Notes under the pieces: model-generated | Databases searched by the model: none | What the model saw: the letters and a program-made list of their open reading frames with translations, nothing else | Told to the model about the DNA's origin: nothing | In this document: one piece after another, positions 14,882 to 23,290 of the stretch | Numbering within the stretch: the first letter of the stretch is position 1 | How the letters are laid out: the number at the start of each line of letters is the position of its first letter | Made by a program: the position numbers and the translations under genes | Assembly (NCBI GenBank): GCA_035763085.1 | Contig: DASUBV010000277.1 | Span: 1 to 37,017 of the forward strand | DNA from: DASUBV01 sp035763085 | GTDB taxonomy: Bacteria > Actinomycetota > Actinomycetes > Streptosporangiales > Streptosporangiaceae | Direction of reading: 5' to 3' | Length of the DNA: 37,017 bases

Positions 14882-17352
14882 GCACCGGCCGCCAGGACGG
14901 CGTGGTCCAGGACACAGCGACGCCGGACACGGTGACGCAGGACACAGTGACGCAGGACACGGTGACGCAGGACACGGTGACGCCGGACACGGGGCGGCCC
15001 GCGGCAGCGGGGCAGGAAACGGCGCGGCCAGACGGAACGGCCCGGCCCGCGGTCGCCCAGGACACCGTCGGGCACGCCCGGGCGACCCCGGACCAGGATC
15101 AGCCCTACGCGGCGCTCGGCCTGACCGGCCCGGAGTACCGCCGGATCGCTGACCTGCTCGGCCGCCGGCCCACCGACGCCGAGCTGGCCATCTACTCGGT
15201 GATGTGGAGCGAGCACTGCTCTTACAAGTCCTCGCGGCGGCACCTGCGCCAGTTCGGGGACAAGGCCCCGGCCACCGACGTCCTGCTGGCGGGCATCGGG
15301 CAGAACGCCGGCGTGGTGGACATCGGGCAGGGGTACGCGGTCACCTTCAAGATCGAGTCACACAACCACCCGTCCTACGTCGAGCCGTTCCAGGGCGCCG
15401 CTACCGGCGTGGGCGGCATCGTGCGCGACATCCTGGCCATGGGCGCCCGCCCGGTCGCGGTGATGGACGCGCTGCGGTTCGGGCCCGCCGACGCGGCCGA
15501 TACTCGCCGGGTGCTGCCCGGCGTGGTGGGCGGCATCTCGTTCTACGGCAACTGCCTCGGCCTGCCGAACATCGGCGGCGAGCTGGCGTTCGACCCCTGC
15601 TACGCGGGCAACCCGCTGGTCAACGCGCTGTGCATGGGCGTGCTGCGGCACGACGACCTGAAGCTGGCCGCGGCCACCGGGACAGGCAACCTGGTCGTGC
15701 TGTTCGGGTCGCGCACCGGCCCGGACGGTATCGGCGGAGCGTCGGTGCTGGCCAGCGCCTCGTTCGGCGGCGGCGGCGAGGGCGCCAAGCGGCCCAGCGT
15801 CCAGGTCGGCGACCCGTTCATGGAGAAGCTGCTCGTCGAGTGCTGCCTCGAGCTCTACGCGGCCGGCCTGGTCGTCGGCATCCAGGATCTCGGGGCCGCG
15901 GGCGTGGCCTGCGCCACCACGGAGCTGGCCGCCGGCGGCAAGTCCGGCATGCGGGTCCGGCTGGACTCCATCCCGCTGCGGGACGCCTCGCTCGGCCCGG
16001 CCGAGATCCTGATGAGCGAGTCGCAGGAGCGGATGATGGCCGTCGTCACTCCCGGCGGCGTCCAGCAGTTCCTGGACATCTGCGCGAAGTGGGAAGTCCC
16101 GGCGACGGTCATCGGGGACGTCACCGGAACGGGACGCCTGGAGATGACCTGGCACGGCGAGCTGGTCGTGGACATCCCGCCGGGGACCGCGGCCGACGAG
16201 GGCCCGGTGTACGACCGGCCGGCCGCGCGCCCGCTGAGCCAGGACGCGCTCGCCGCTGACGACCCGGCCCGGCTGGCCCGCCCGGCGGACGGGAGCGCCC
16301 TGCGGTCGGCCCTGCTCCGGCTGCTGGCCGCCCCGGAGGCGGCCGACCCGACGTGGGTGACCGAGCAGTACGACAGCTACGTGCGGGGCGGCACGGTACT
16401 GAGCACGCCGCACGACGCCGGCGTCGTCCGGGTGGATGAGCAGACCGGGCTGGGCGTCGCGCTGGCCACCGACGGGAACGGCCGGCACTGCCTGCTCGAC
16501 CCGTACGCCGGGACCCAGCTGGCACTGGCCGAGGCCTACCGCAACGTGGCCGTCACCGGCGCCCGCCCGCTGGCCGTGACCAACTGCCTGAACTTCGGCT
16601 CGCCCGAGGACCCGGCGGTGATGTGGCAGTTCACCGAGGCGGTCCGCGGCCTGGCCGACGGCTGCCTGGCCCTGGGCGTCCCGGTCACCGGCGGCAACGT
16701 CAGCTTCTACAACCAGACCGGCGCCGAGGCGATCCAGCCCACCCCGGTCGTCGGCGTCCTCGGCGTGCACGACGACGTGCGCCGCGCGCTGCCCTCGGGC
16801 CTGCGGCGCGGCGGCGCCACGCTGATGCTGCTGGGCACCACCAGGGACGAGCTGGGCGGCTCGCTGTGGGCGCGGATCTGCCACGGCCACCTCGGCGGCC
16901 GCCCGCCGGCCGTCAACCTGGCCGCCGAGCAGGCCCTGGCCGGGGTGCTGGTGACGGCCGCCGGGCAGGAGCTGCTGTCGGCGGCGCATGACCTGTCGGC
17001 CGGCGGGCTGGGCGTGGCGCTGGCCGAGGCGTGCCTGGCCGGCCAGACCGGGGCCAGCGTGACGCTGCCCGGCCCGGCCGGGGATGCCGGGGATGCTGCC
17101 GGGGACGCGTTCACGGCGCTGTTCAGCGAGTCGGCGGCGCGGGCGCTGGTCGAGGTCGCGCCCGGCCGGGAGGCGGAGTTCACCGGGCTGTGCGCGCAGG
17201 CGGGCGTGCCCGCCGCCGTCATCGGGACGGCCGGCGGCGACGAGCTGGCGGTGGCCGGGGCCTTCTCGGTCAGCCTGGCCGAGCTCGGTGCGGTCCACCG
17301 CGGCACGCTGCCCGGCTTGTTCGGCCCGGCGAAGCCCGGCGGGACTGCCTGA
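14878..17352 (+). CDS. purL: FGAM synthase large subunit PurL with repetitive N-terminal extension
   Basis: ATP-dependent synthase converting FGAR and ammonia to FGAM. It has 824 residues, longer than the 740-770 typical of small-type PurL. The excess is an N-terminal extension (about 1-75) containing pentapeptide repeats (DTVTQ-like, residues 12-39). The enzyme core starts near YAALGLTGPEYRRI. The conserved MWSEHCSYKSS has catalytic His113, and ESHNHPS, the Gly-rich FGGGGEGAKRPSVQVGDPF, the GGNVSFYNQ ATP site and the C-terminal SAHDLSAGGLGVALAEA all support an intact enzyme. ATG 14878 overlaps the purQ stop. Starting at an internal site would remove the repeats, but no better-placed start is obvious. 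Confidence 0.95.
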   Translation: MSTGRQDGVVQDTATPDTVTQDTVTQDTVTQDTVTPDTGRPAAAGQETARPDGTARPAVAQDTVGHARATPDQDQPYAALGLTGPEYRRIADLLGRRPTDAELAIYSVMWSEHCSYKSSRRHLRQFGDKAPATDVLLAGIGQNAGVVDIGQGYAVTFKIESHNHPSYVEPFQGAATGVGGIVRDILAMGARPVAVMDALRFGPADAADTRRVLPGVVGGISFYGNCLGLPNIGGELAFDPCYAGNPLVNALCMGVLRHDDLKLAAATGTGNLVVLFGSRTGPDGIGGASVLASASFGGGGEGAKRPSVQVGDPFMEKLLVECCLELYAAGLVVGIQDLGAAGVACATTELAAGGKSGMRVRLDSIPLRDASLGPAEILMSESQERMMAVVTPGGVQQFLDICAKWEVPATVIGDVTGTGRLEMTWHGELVVDIPPGTAADEGPVYDRPAARPLSQDALAADDPARLARPADGSALRSALLRLLAAPEAADPTWVTEQYDSYVRGGTVLSTPHDAGVVRVDEQTGLGVALATDGNGRHCLLDPYAGTQLALAEAYRNVAVTGARPLAVTNCLNFGSPEDPAVMWQFTEAVRGLADGCLALGVPVTGGNVSFYNQTGAEAIQPTPVVGVLGVHDDVRRALPSGLRRGGATLMLLGTTRDELGGSLWARICHGHLGGRPPAVNLAAEQALAGVLVTAAGQELLSAAHDLSAGGLGVALAEACLAGQTGASVTLPGPAGDAGDAAGDAFTALFSESAARALVEVAPGREAEFTGLCAQAGVPAAVIGTAGGDELAVAGAFSVSLAELGAVHRGTLPGLFGPAKPGGTA
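14911..14994 (+). repeat. 15-bp tandem repeat in the purL 5' end
   Basis: Five near-identical 15-bp units (consensus GACACGGTGACGCAG) at 14911, 14926, 14941, 14956 and 14971, plus nine bases of a sixth. The repeat keeps the reading frame and encodes D-T-V-T-(Q/P). Confidence 0.9.
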
Positions 17353-17446
17353 CCCGCCGAGGCCGGAGATAACTTTGCGCGGGTTGCCTGAGCGGGCGCC
17401 TGCCGGGCCGGGGGCTGCCTGAGCGCGGGGTGCCTGGCCGGGGCCG

Positions 17447-18079
17447 TCAGGCCGCCCACCACAGCGAGATCAGCTGACGGGTGGCCGGGGCCGCGGCGCA
17501 CGGGGCCAGCGCGGCCGGGCCGGACTGCGCGTCCGCCGCGCCGGGGGCGGTCAGGCACCGTCCGGTACCCAGGTTGCGGTACTGCCCGTACAGGTGGCCG
17601 TCGGCGGCCACCGCGGCATTGAAGCGCTGCCAGCGCTGGCCTGCGCCCAGGTTGCAGCGGCTCAGCGCCAGCACCGGATGTCCCTGCCGGGTCGCGGCGG
17701 CCAGGCACCTGCCGTCCGGCGCGTAGATGAACACGAACGTCCCGCCCGCCATCGTGTCGGCGCTCCACTGCGGGTCACCCTGCACCAGGCTGGCCGGCGG
17801 CATCTTCACGAACCTCGGCCCGGCGGCCGAGCCGGTCAGCTGGCGGTGGCCCGCCTGGCCGGTGACGCTCGGCCCGACCTGCCCGATGATCCCCACGGTC
17901 TGCACCGACAGCACCTGGCTGGACAGCCGGCTGGCATGCCGGGAGGCCTCCGCCGAGCTGGCTACCGAGTACGCGATCGCCCCGGCGCCGGCCAGGAACA
18001 GCACGGCGCCTATCCCGGCGATCCGGGGCGTCCAGGACCCGCGGGTCCGGCGGCTCGCGGCAGGGCGCGAACTGGGCAT
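17447..18079 (-). CDS. Membrane-anchored protein with ricin-like C-terminal domain
   Basis: A 210-residue protein. A basic N-terminus (1-18) precedes one hydrophobic segment (about 20-42), a signal anchor or uncleaved signal. A Ser/Ala-rich linker leads to a C-terminal region (about 115-205) with features of a beta-trefoil (ricin-type) lectin: DGRCLAAAT, LSRCNLGAGQRWQRF (a QxW-like motif), and NLGTGRCLTAPG followed by LAPCAAA. Only about two of the three trefoil repeats are visible, so carbohydrate binding is not certain. Its extracytoplasmic location is inferred from the anchor. The gene lies opposite to and between purL and the sterol-carrier-like gene, and looks like an insertion into the purine block. 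The start is ATG 18079 with GGTGA just upstream. Confidence 0.7.
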   Translation of the reverse strand: MPSSRPAASRRTRGSWTPRIAGIGAVLFLAGAGAIAYSVASSAEASRHASRLSSQVLSVQTVGIIGQVGPSVTGQAGHRQLTGSAAGPRFVKMPPASLVQGDPQWSADTMAGGTFVFIYAPDGRCLAAATRQGHPVLALSRCNLGAGQRWQRFNAAVAADGHLYGQYRNLGTGRCLTAPGAADAQSGPAALAPCAAAPATRQLISLWWAA

Positions 18080-18330
18080 ACATCACCAATACCGGGAACT
18101 GGCCGACAGCGCCCCAGATGTTCAGAAACGTGCTTGAGAAATTACCGAACGCTCGCAGATGTGACCAAGATCATGGTGACGGGGACGGCGTGCGGGTGGC
18201 CGGCGCGGCGCTCTGCGCTCGCCCGCGGCGCGCCTGCGGCGGCTGCGGGGGCGGCCCGCAGGCACCGACTTCCCTCGTCGCCCACTCCGCAGTCCGGGCG
18301 GCGGCGCGGACGTCCCGCTTCCCGGTCAGT

Positions 18331-18336
18331 TAGCCT
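18331..18336 (+). promoter_or_regulatory. Leaderless -10 box of the sterol-carrier-like gene
   Basis: TAGCCT ending seven bases before the GTG at 18344; no Shine-Dalgarno. Confidence 0.5.
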
Positions 18337-18343
18337 TCACGGC

Positions 18344-18811
18344 GTGCCGGTCCGACAGCCTGATCCCGCCCGATTGCTCGCGGCGCTGAACGAGCAGCGC
18401 ACGGCTCTCGGCGAGCCGCCCTGGGCCGGCCCGGTCGCCCCGGCGGCCATCGGCCGGGCCAGCGTGCTGGCCGTGACGGCCGCGGTTGACGCGGGCGCGG
18501 AGCCGCAGCGGGAAGCGATGCGCGCGGCTACCCGGTTCCTGCTGGATGCCCTGGCCGAGCGGGCGCCGGGCCGCTCGGTGGAGGTGCGGGTGCCGCCGTA
18601 CGCGGCCGTGCAGTGCGTCGCCGGCCCCCGGCACACCCGCGGCACGCCGCCCAACGTCATCGAGACCGACCCGCTGACCTGGCTGGCCCTGGCCACCGGC
18701 CGGCTGGGCTGGGCAGCGGCGGCCGCGAGCGGCCGGGTGCGCGCCAGCGGCCCGCGCGCGGACGTCTCGCAGTACCTCCCGCTGGCCGCGATCCGCGCCG
18801 CCGGCGGCTAG
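18344..18811 (+). CDS. Sterol-carrier-family protein next to purF
   Basis: A 155-residue protein that I match to the conserved actinobacterial sterol-carrier/MDMPI-C-like family commonly found just upstream of purF. Recognisable segments are the N-terminal ARLLAALNEQRTALG, FLLDALAERAPGRSVEVRVPPYAAVQC in the middle, and GTPPNVIETDPLTWLALATGRLGWAAAAASGRVRASG near the end, which has the shape of the SCP2-like ligand-binding fold. The role is unknown. The steady association with purF suggests a link to purine supply, but that is only context. GTG 18344 is chosen from the leaderless -10 box; upstream sequence in the same frame shows no family similarity. Confidence 0.8.
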   Translation: MPVRQPDPARLLAALNEQRTALGEPPWAGPVAPAAIGRASVLAVTAAVDAGAEPQREAMRAATRFLLDALAERAPGRSVEVRVPPYAAVQCVAGPRHTRGTPPNVIETDPLTWLALATGRLGWAAAAASGRVRASGPRADVSQYLPLAAIRAAGG

Positions 18812-18861
18812 CCGGGAGCGCCCGCGCCCGCTGGCCAGGCGGAGCGCCGGGCGGCGTCATC

Positions 18862-18867
18862 TACACT
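18862..18867 (+). promoter_or_regulatory. Leaderless -10 box of purF
   Basis: TACACT, six bases before the purF GTG at 18874. The start lacks a Shine-Dalgarno. Confidence 0.55.
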
Positions 18868-18873
18868 GGCGAC

Positions 18874-20523
18874 GTGATCAAGCCAGATGGCCGCCTGAGC
18901 GACGATCTCGACCCCTATGACCAGCCGCCCAGGGACGCCTGCGGGGTGTTCGGGGCCTGGTCTCCTGGCGAGGACGTCGCCAAGCTTGCCTACTTCGGGC
19001 TCTACGCGCTGCAGCACCGCGGCCAGGAATCGGCCGGGATCGCGGTCAGCGACGGCCAGCGCATCGTCGTCTACAAGGACATGGGCCTGGTCCCGCAGGT
19101 CTTCGACGAGTCGGTGCTCAACACGCTGCGCGGCCACATGACCGTCGGGCACTGCCGGTACTCCACCAGCGGATCCTCGGTCTGGGCCAACGCCCAGCCC
19201 ACCTTCCGGGCCACGCCGACTACCAGCCTGGCCCTGGGCCACAACGGCAACCTGACCAACACCCTGGAACTGGCCGCGCTGGCCGGGGCCCGGGCGGTCG
19301 GGCCCGACCAGGCGACCTCCGACACCGACGTGCTGACGGCGCTGTTCGCCGCGCCCACGGCGCCGCCGCAGGACGTGCTGCCGGGGATGCCCGGTGACGT
19401 GACCGCCGCCGGCGGGGGCAGCGGGCTCGCCGCGGGCGGCCAGGGCGCGCCGCCGGACGGGACCGGCTCGGTGCCTGGTGACGGCGAGCTGCCGGGCACC
19501 GGAGCCGCGCCCGGCGACGGCGCGCTGCCGGCCAGGGTCGGCAGTGTCGAGCTGGGCGCGATGGCCACCCTGCCGCTGGTGCGCGGCGCCTTCTCGCTGG
19601 TGTTCATGGATGAGCGGACCCTGTACGCGGCCCGGGACCCGCAGGGCTTCCGGCCGCTGGTGATCGGGCGGCTGCCGCGCGGCTGGGTCGTCGCCAGCGA
19701 GACCGCGGCCCTGGACATCGTCGGCGCCACCTTCTTCCGCGAGGTCGAGCCGGGCGAGCTGGTCGCGATCGACGAGCGCGGCCTGCGGTCGCGGACCTTC
19801 GCCGCGCCGAAGCCGCGCGGCTGCCTGTTCGAGCACGTGTACCTGGCCCGGCCGGACACCACCCTCTCCGGTCGCAGCGTGCAGGCCACCCGGGTGGCCG
19901 TCGGCCAGCGGCTCGCGGCCGAGCACCCGGCCGACGCGGACCTGGTGATCCCGGTGCCGGAGTCGGGCACCCCCGCGGCGATCGGCTACGCCCAGGCCAG
20001 CGGCATCCCCTACGGCCAGGGCCTGGTCAAGAACTCATACGTCGGGCGGACCTTCATCCAGCCCAGCCAGACCATCCGGCAGCGCGGTATCCGGCTCAAG
20101 CTGAATCCGCTGCGGGACGTCATCGCCGGCCAGCGGGTGGTGGCCGTGGACGACACGATCGTCCGCGGCAACACCCAGCGCGCGATCGTGTCCATGCTCC
20201 GCGAGGCGGGCGCCGCGGAGGTGCATATCCGGATCTCCAGCCCGCCCGTGGCCTGGCCGTGCTTCTTCGGCATCGACTTCGCCACCCGCGCCGAGCTGCT
20301 CGCGGGCAGCCTGTCGGTCGAGGAGATCCGCGAGTCGATCGGGGCTGACTCGCTGGGCTTCGTCTCGCTGGCGGGGCTGATCGAGGCGACGACGCTGCCG
20401 GCCGGCGAGCTGTGCCAGGCCTGCTTCACCGGTAAGTACCCGGTTCCCGTGGCCATGGCTGAGCAGGGCAAGTACGTGCTGGAGGCGGCAGGCAGCCGCG
20501 CGGGCGGGAGCCGTGCCCGCTGA
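18874..20523 (+). CDS. purF: Amidophosphoribosyltransferase with low-complexity insert
   Basis: Catalyses the first committed step of purine synthesis, PRPP plus glutamine to phosphoribosylamine. Residues 1-22 form a propeptide, so the mature nucleophile is Cys23 of CGVFGAW. HRGQESAGIA, GHCRYSTSG and GHNGNLTN complete the glutaminase site. The phosphoribosyltransferase domain has VVAVDDTIVRGNT (about 421-433). Four cysteines (in CLFEHVY, WPCFFGID and CQAC) fit the Fe-S cluster ligands of the Bacillus-type enzyme. The protein is 549 residues, longer than usual because of a Gly/Pro/Ala-rich insert of about 65 residues (161-225) between TDVLTALFAA and LGAMATLPLVRGAFS in the glutaminase domain. 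It overlaps purM by 11 bases. Confidence 0.96.
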   Translation: MIKPDGRLSDDLDPYDQPPRDACGVFGAWSPGEDVAKLAYFGLYALQHRGQESAGIAVSDGQRIVVYKDMGLVPQVFDESVLNTLRGHMTVGHCRYSTSGSSVWANAQPTFRATPTTSLALGHNGNLTNTLELAALAGARAVGPDQATSDTDVLTALFAAPTAPPQDVLPGMPGDVTAAGGGSGLAAGGQGAPPDGTGSVPGDGELPGTGAAPGDGALPARVGSVELGAMATLPLVRGAFSLVFMDERTLYAARDPQGFRPLVIGRLPRGWVVASETAALDIVGATFFREVEPGELVAIDERGLRSRTFAAPKPRGCLFEHVYLARPDTTLSGRSVQATRVAVGQRLAAEHPADADLVIPVPESGTPAAIGYAQASGIPYGQGLVKNSYVGRTFIQPSQTIRQRGIRLKLNPLRDVIAGQRVVAVDDTIVRGNTQRAIVSMLREAGAAEVHIRISSPPVAWPCFFGIDFATRAELLAGSLSVEEIRESIGADSLGFVSLAGLIEATTLPAGELCQACFTGKYPVPVAMAEQGKYVLEAAGSRAGGSRAR

Positions 20524-21619
20524 GCCCGGCCCCGGCGATCAGCCGGCCCCGGCGTCCCAGTCCGGGTCTGCCCGCCGCAGCTACGCTGCGGCCGGCGTGG
20601 ACATCGAGGCCGGGGAGCGGGCCGTTGACCTGATGCGGGCCGCGGTCGCCAAGACCGCCCGGCCCGAGGTGATCGGCGGCCTGGGCGGGTTCGCCGGGCT
20701 CTTCGACGCCTCAGCCCTGGCGCGGATGCGCCGGCCGCTGCTGGCCACCTCCACCGACGGCGTGGGCACCAAGGTCGTCATCGCCCAGCGCCTGGGGCGC
20801 TACGACACCATCGGCATCGACCTGGTCGCCATGGTCGTCGACGACCTGGTGGTGTGCGGCGCCGAGCCGCTGTTCATGACCGATTACGTGGTCTGCGGGA
20901 AGGTCTGGCCGGAGCGGGTCGCGGCCATCGTCGGCGGCATCGCGGCGGGCTGCGAGCAGGCCGGCTGCGCCCTGATCGGCGGCGAGACGGCCGAGCACCC
21001 CGGCCACTTCGGGCCCGACGACTTCGACCTGGCCGGCGCCGCGACCGGCGTGGTCGACGCCGAGGAGGCGCTCGGCCCCGAGCGGGTGCAGCCCGGCGAT
21101 GTCGTCATCGCGATGGCGTCATCGGGCCTGCACTCCAACGGGTTCTCGCTGGTCCGCAGCATCATCGACGCGCCGGGGAGCGGGCTGGACCTGTCCGCCG
21201 AGCCGGCCGGGCTGGGCCGGACGCTGGGCGAGGAGCTGCTGGCCCCGACCCGGATCTATGCACGGGACTGCCTGGCCCTGGCCGCCGGCACCCGGGTGCG
21301 CGCCATCGCGCACATCACCGGTGGCGGGCTGGCGGCCAACCTGGCCCGGGTACTGCCGCCGCACGCCGACGCCATCCTGGATCGGGCCACCTGGCGCCCG
21401 GCCCCGGTCTTCGGCCTGCTTGCCCGCAGCGGCGGTGTCACCGGACCGGACCTGGAAGCGGTGCTCAACATGGGCGTCGGGATGGCCGCCATCGTGGCCG
21501 CCGCCGACGCCGATGCGGCCCTGGGCCTGCTGGCCGGACGGGACGTGCCCGCCTGGGTCATCGGCCAGGTGACCGCCGGCACCGGGACGGTGCGGCTCAC
21601 CGGGCAGCATCCATCCTGA
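20513..21619 (+). CDS. purM: Phosphoribosylaminoimidazole synthetase (AIR synthetase)
   Basis: ATP-dependent cyclisation of FGAM to AIR, step 5 of purine synthesis; same superfamily as PurL. The 368 residues include about 20 poorly conserved ones before SYAAAGVDIEAGERAVDLM. Key segments are GGFAGLFD, STDGVGTKVVIA, GIDLVAMVVDDLVVCGAEPLFMTDYVV, LIGGETAEHPG and AITGGG-type HITGGGLAANLARVLP. GTG 20513 lies inside the end of purF, pointing to coupled translation; a start at a downstream GTG is possible. A hairpin follows the stop. Confidence 0.96.
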   Translation: MPAEPGPGDQPAPASQSGSARRSYAAAGVDIEAGERAVDLMRAAVAKTARPEVIGGLGGFAGLFDASALARMRRPLLATSTDGVGTKVVIAQRLGRYDTIGIDLVAMVVDDLVVCGAEPLFMTDYVVCGKVWPERVAAIVGGIAAGCEQAGCALIGGETAEHPGHFGPDDFDLAGAATGVVDAEEALGPERVQPGDVVIAMASSGLHSNGFSLVRSIIDAPGSGLDLSAEPAGLGRTLGEELLAPTRIYARDCLALAAGTRVRAIAHITGGGLAANLARVLPPHADAILDRATWRPAPVFGLLARSGGVTGPDLEAVLNMGVGMAAIVAAADADAALGLLAGRDVPAWVIGQVTAGTGTVRLTGQHPS

Positions 21620-21622
21620 AGC

Positions 21623-21647
21623 GGCGGCTCCGGCTATTCCGGCCGCC
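21623..21647. terminator. Hairpin between purM and the DUF3073 gene
   Basis: GGCGG and CCGG at 21623-21633 pair with CCGG and CCGCC at 21639-21647, with a two-base bulge and a CTATT loop. It follows the purM stop in a convergent gap. Confidence 0.5.
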
Positions 21648-21678
21648 TCCCTCAGGCCCGTGCTGTGCTGACCGCCGG

Positions 21679-21930
21679 TTAGTTGCGGGCGGTCCTGCTC
21701 ATCGAGGGATACGGGTCCTCGTCGTCTGAATCATCGTCGTCCAGCGAGTCGCCGTCGTCTTCGTCGTCGTCCGCGTAGCGGTCGTCGAAGTCCGCGTATG
21801 CGTCAGCATCCTGCTGGCTCGTGCCGACGCCCAGCTCGGACCGCAGCCGGTCAAGGTCGGTTCCGCCGCCGTTGTACTTCAGCTGCCGGGCTACCTTAAC
21901 CTGCTTGGCCTTGGCTCGGCCGCGCCCCAT
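21679..21930 (-). CDS. DUF3073 family protein
   Basis: An 83-residue protein with the conserved actinobacterial DUF3073 N-terminus MGRGRAKAKQVKVARQLKY, a middle TDLDRLRSELG and a very acidic Asp/Glu/Ser tail (about 43-78). The strongly basic start and acidic end suggest nucleic-acid or protein contacts, but no function is known to me. A G-rich Shine-Dalgarno precedes the ATG, and a small hairpin (21954-21970, GGGGCC/GGCCCC) lies in the leader. The position between purM and the amino-acid dehydrogenase matches what I recall from Streptomyces. Confidence 0.9.
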   Translation of the reverse strand: MGRGRAKAKQVKVARQLKYNGGGTDLDRLRSELGVGTSQQDADAYADFDDRYADDDEDDGDSLDDDDSDDEDPYPSMSRTARN

Positions 21931-22086
21931 TGGCTCGACCCCCTCGAACGTACGGGGCCGATATGGCCCCTGGTCACCGCACTGAAAGTTGCCTTTGCCG
22001 CGTCAAAGGTACGCGGGCCTGGCCGCATGCCACACGCCGCCGCCGGCGCCCCGCCATCGGGGGCCCGGCGCGCAGCGCCTGACGTA

Positions 22087-22104
22087 CAGGTATAACCGTA
22101 CCTG
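22087..22104. promoter_or_regulatory. Inverted repeat in the DUF3073/vdh gap
   Basis: CAGGTA and TACCTG flank TAACCG, giving an 18-bp symmetrical element upstream of the DUF3073 gene and downstream of the dehydrogenase. A possible operator for DUF3073; no known consensus recognised. Confidence 0.25.
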
Positions 22105-22119
22105 CTTTGCGCCACTAGC

Positions 22120-22142
22120 GCCTCCGGCGATTGCCGGCAGGC
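22120..22142 (-). terminator. Hairpin after the amino-acid dehydrogenase gene
   Basis: GCCT-CCGGC, loop GATT, GCCGG-C-AGGC: a nine-pair stem with one bulge, just beyond the stop of the leftward dehydrogenase. Confidence 0.5.
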
Positions 22143-22147
22143 CTGCA

Positions 22148-23290
22148 TCAGGCGTTCAGGTAGATGCCCCGGAGCCTGCCCACGGCGGCTATCCGGCGCT
22201 CGGCCAGCCGGTCGGCGGCCACCGCCGGCGGGACGCCCTCGGCGGTCGCTGCGGCCAGCAGCCGCTGGGTGGTCCCGAAGATCTGCTCCGCCCTGGCCTT
22301 GGCCCGCTCGAAGCTGAACCCCGCCAGCTCGTCGGCGACCTGGATGACGCCGCCGGCGTTCACGAGGTAGTCGGGCGCGTAGATGATCCCGAAATCGGCC
22401 AGTAGCTTCTGCACGCCCGGATGGGCCAGCTGGTTGTTGGCCCCGCCGCAGATGACGGTCGTGCCCGCCGCGGCGCCCAGGGCCGCCGCGGTGTCGTCAT
22501 CCACCGACCCGCCCAGCGCGCACGGGGAGTAGACGTCCAGCTTGCTGGCCAGCAGGTCGGCCCGGCTGGGGACGACCGTGACCTCCGGGAGGCTGCGCCG
22601 CGCTTCCTCGACGGCCGCGGCACTGGAGTCGTAGATCACGACCCGGGCGCCGTCGGCAGCCAGGTGGCCGGCCAGCTTGCGGCCGACCTTGCCCACGCCC
22701 TCCACGCCGACCACCCGGCCGGCCAGGCTGGGGGAGCCCCAGGCGTGCTCCGCCGCGGCCCGCATGCCCTGGAAGACACCGAGCGCGGTCAGTACCGAGG
22801 AGTCACCCGCGCCGCCGTTGGCGACGGTCCGGCCGGTGACGTGGCTGCACTCGCGGGCGATGACATCCATGTCCTCGCTGTAGGTGCCGATGTCACAGGC
22901 GGTGATGTACCGGCCGCCCAGCGACTCGACGAAGCGGCCGTAGGCGCGCAGCAGCGCCTCGGACTTCAGCCCGGACGGGTCGCCGATGATGACGGCCTTG
23001 CCGCCGCCGTGGTCCAGGCCAGCGAGCGCGTTCTTATAGGCCATGGCCCGCGACAGGTTCAGGACGTCGGCCAGGGCAGCGTCCTCGCTGGGGTACGGGT
23101 AGAACCGTGTGCCGCCCAGGCTCGGGCCGAGCGCCGTGGAGTAGATCGCGATGATGGCCCGCAGCCCGGAGGCGCGGTCCTGGCAGAAGATGACCTGCTC
23201 GTGCCCGCCGGGAGCGCCGGCGCTGGCGTCCTCCAGGTGAGCGGCGTCCGCGTCGACGCCCTTGTCTGCGGTTCCGAAAACGTTGGCCAC
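22148..23290 (-). CDS. vdh: Valine/leucine-type amino-acid dehydrogenase
   Basis: NAD-dependent oxidative deaminase of the Glu/Leu/Phe/Val dehydrogenase family, giving branched-chain 2-oxo acids and ammonium. It has 380 residues. The substrate domain has YSTALGPSLGGTRFYPY and MAYKNALAGLDHGGGKAVI, with Lys86 binding substrate and Lys98 the catalytic lysine by analogy with leucine dehydrogenase. The Rossmann motif is GVEGVGKVG (195-203), and CGGANNQLAHP and DYLVNAGGVIQVADE close the active site. The synteny (DUF3073 on one side, bldC on the other) matches the Streptomyces valine dehydrogenase locus, hence the symbol; leucine preference cannot be excluded. GTG start at 23290 with AGGAG about eight bases upstream. 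Its product would feed the Bkd complex encoded 10 kb away. Confidence 0.93.
   Translation of the reverse strand: MANVFGTADKGVDADAAHLEDASAGAPGGHEQVIFCQDRASGLRAIIAIYSTALGPSLGGTRFYPYPSEDAALADVLNLSRAMAYKNALAGLDHGGGKAVIIGDPSGLKSEALLRAYGRFVESLGGRYITACDIGTYSEDMDVIARECSHVTGRTVANGGAGDSSVLTALGVFQGMRAAAEHAWGSPSLAGRVVGVEGVGKVGRKLAGHLAADGARVVIYDSSAAAVEEARRSLPEVTVVPSRADLLASKLDVYSPCALGGSVDDDTAAALGAAAGTTVICGGANNQLAHPGVQKLLADFGIIYAPDYLVNAGGVIQVADELAGFSFERAKARAEQIFGTTQRLLAAATAEGVPPAVAADRLAERRIAAVGRLRGIYLNA

Noticed and set aside
14911..14994. Short regular repeats considered as a CRISPR array
   Set aside because: Units are contiguous 15-mers without spacers and stay in frame within purL.
15358..17298. 646-codon minus-strand open frame opposite purL
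   Set aside because: Antisense shadow of purL; no recognisable motif and a His/Arg/Gln/Val-biased composition.
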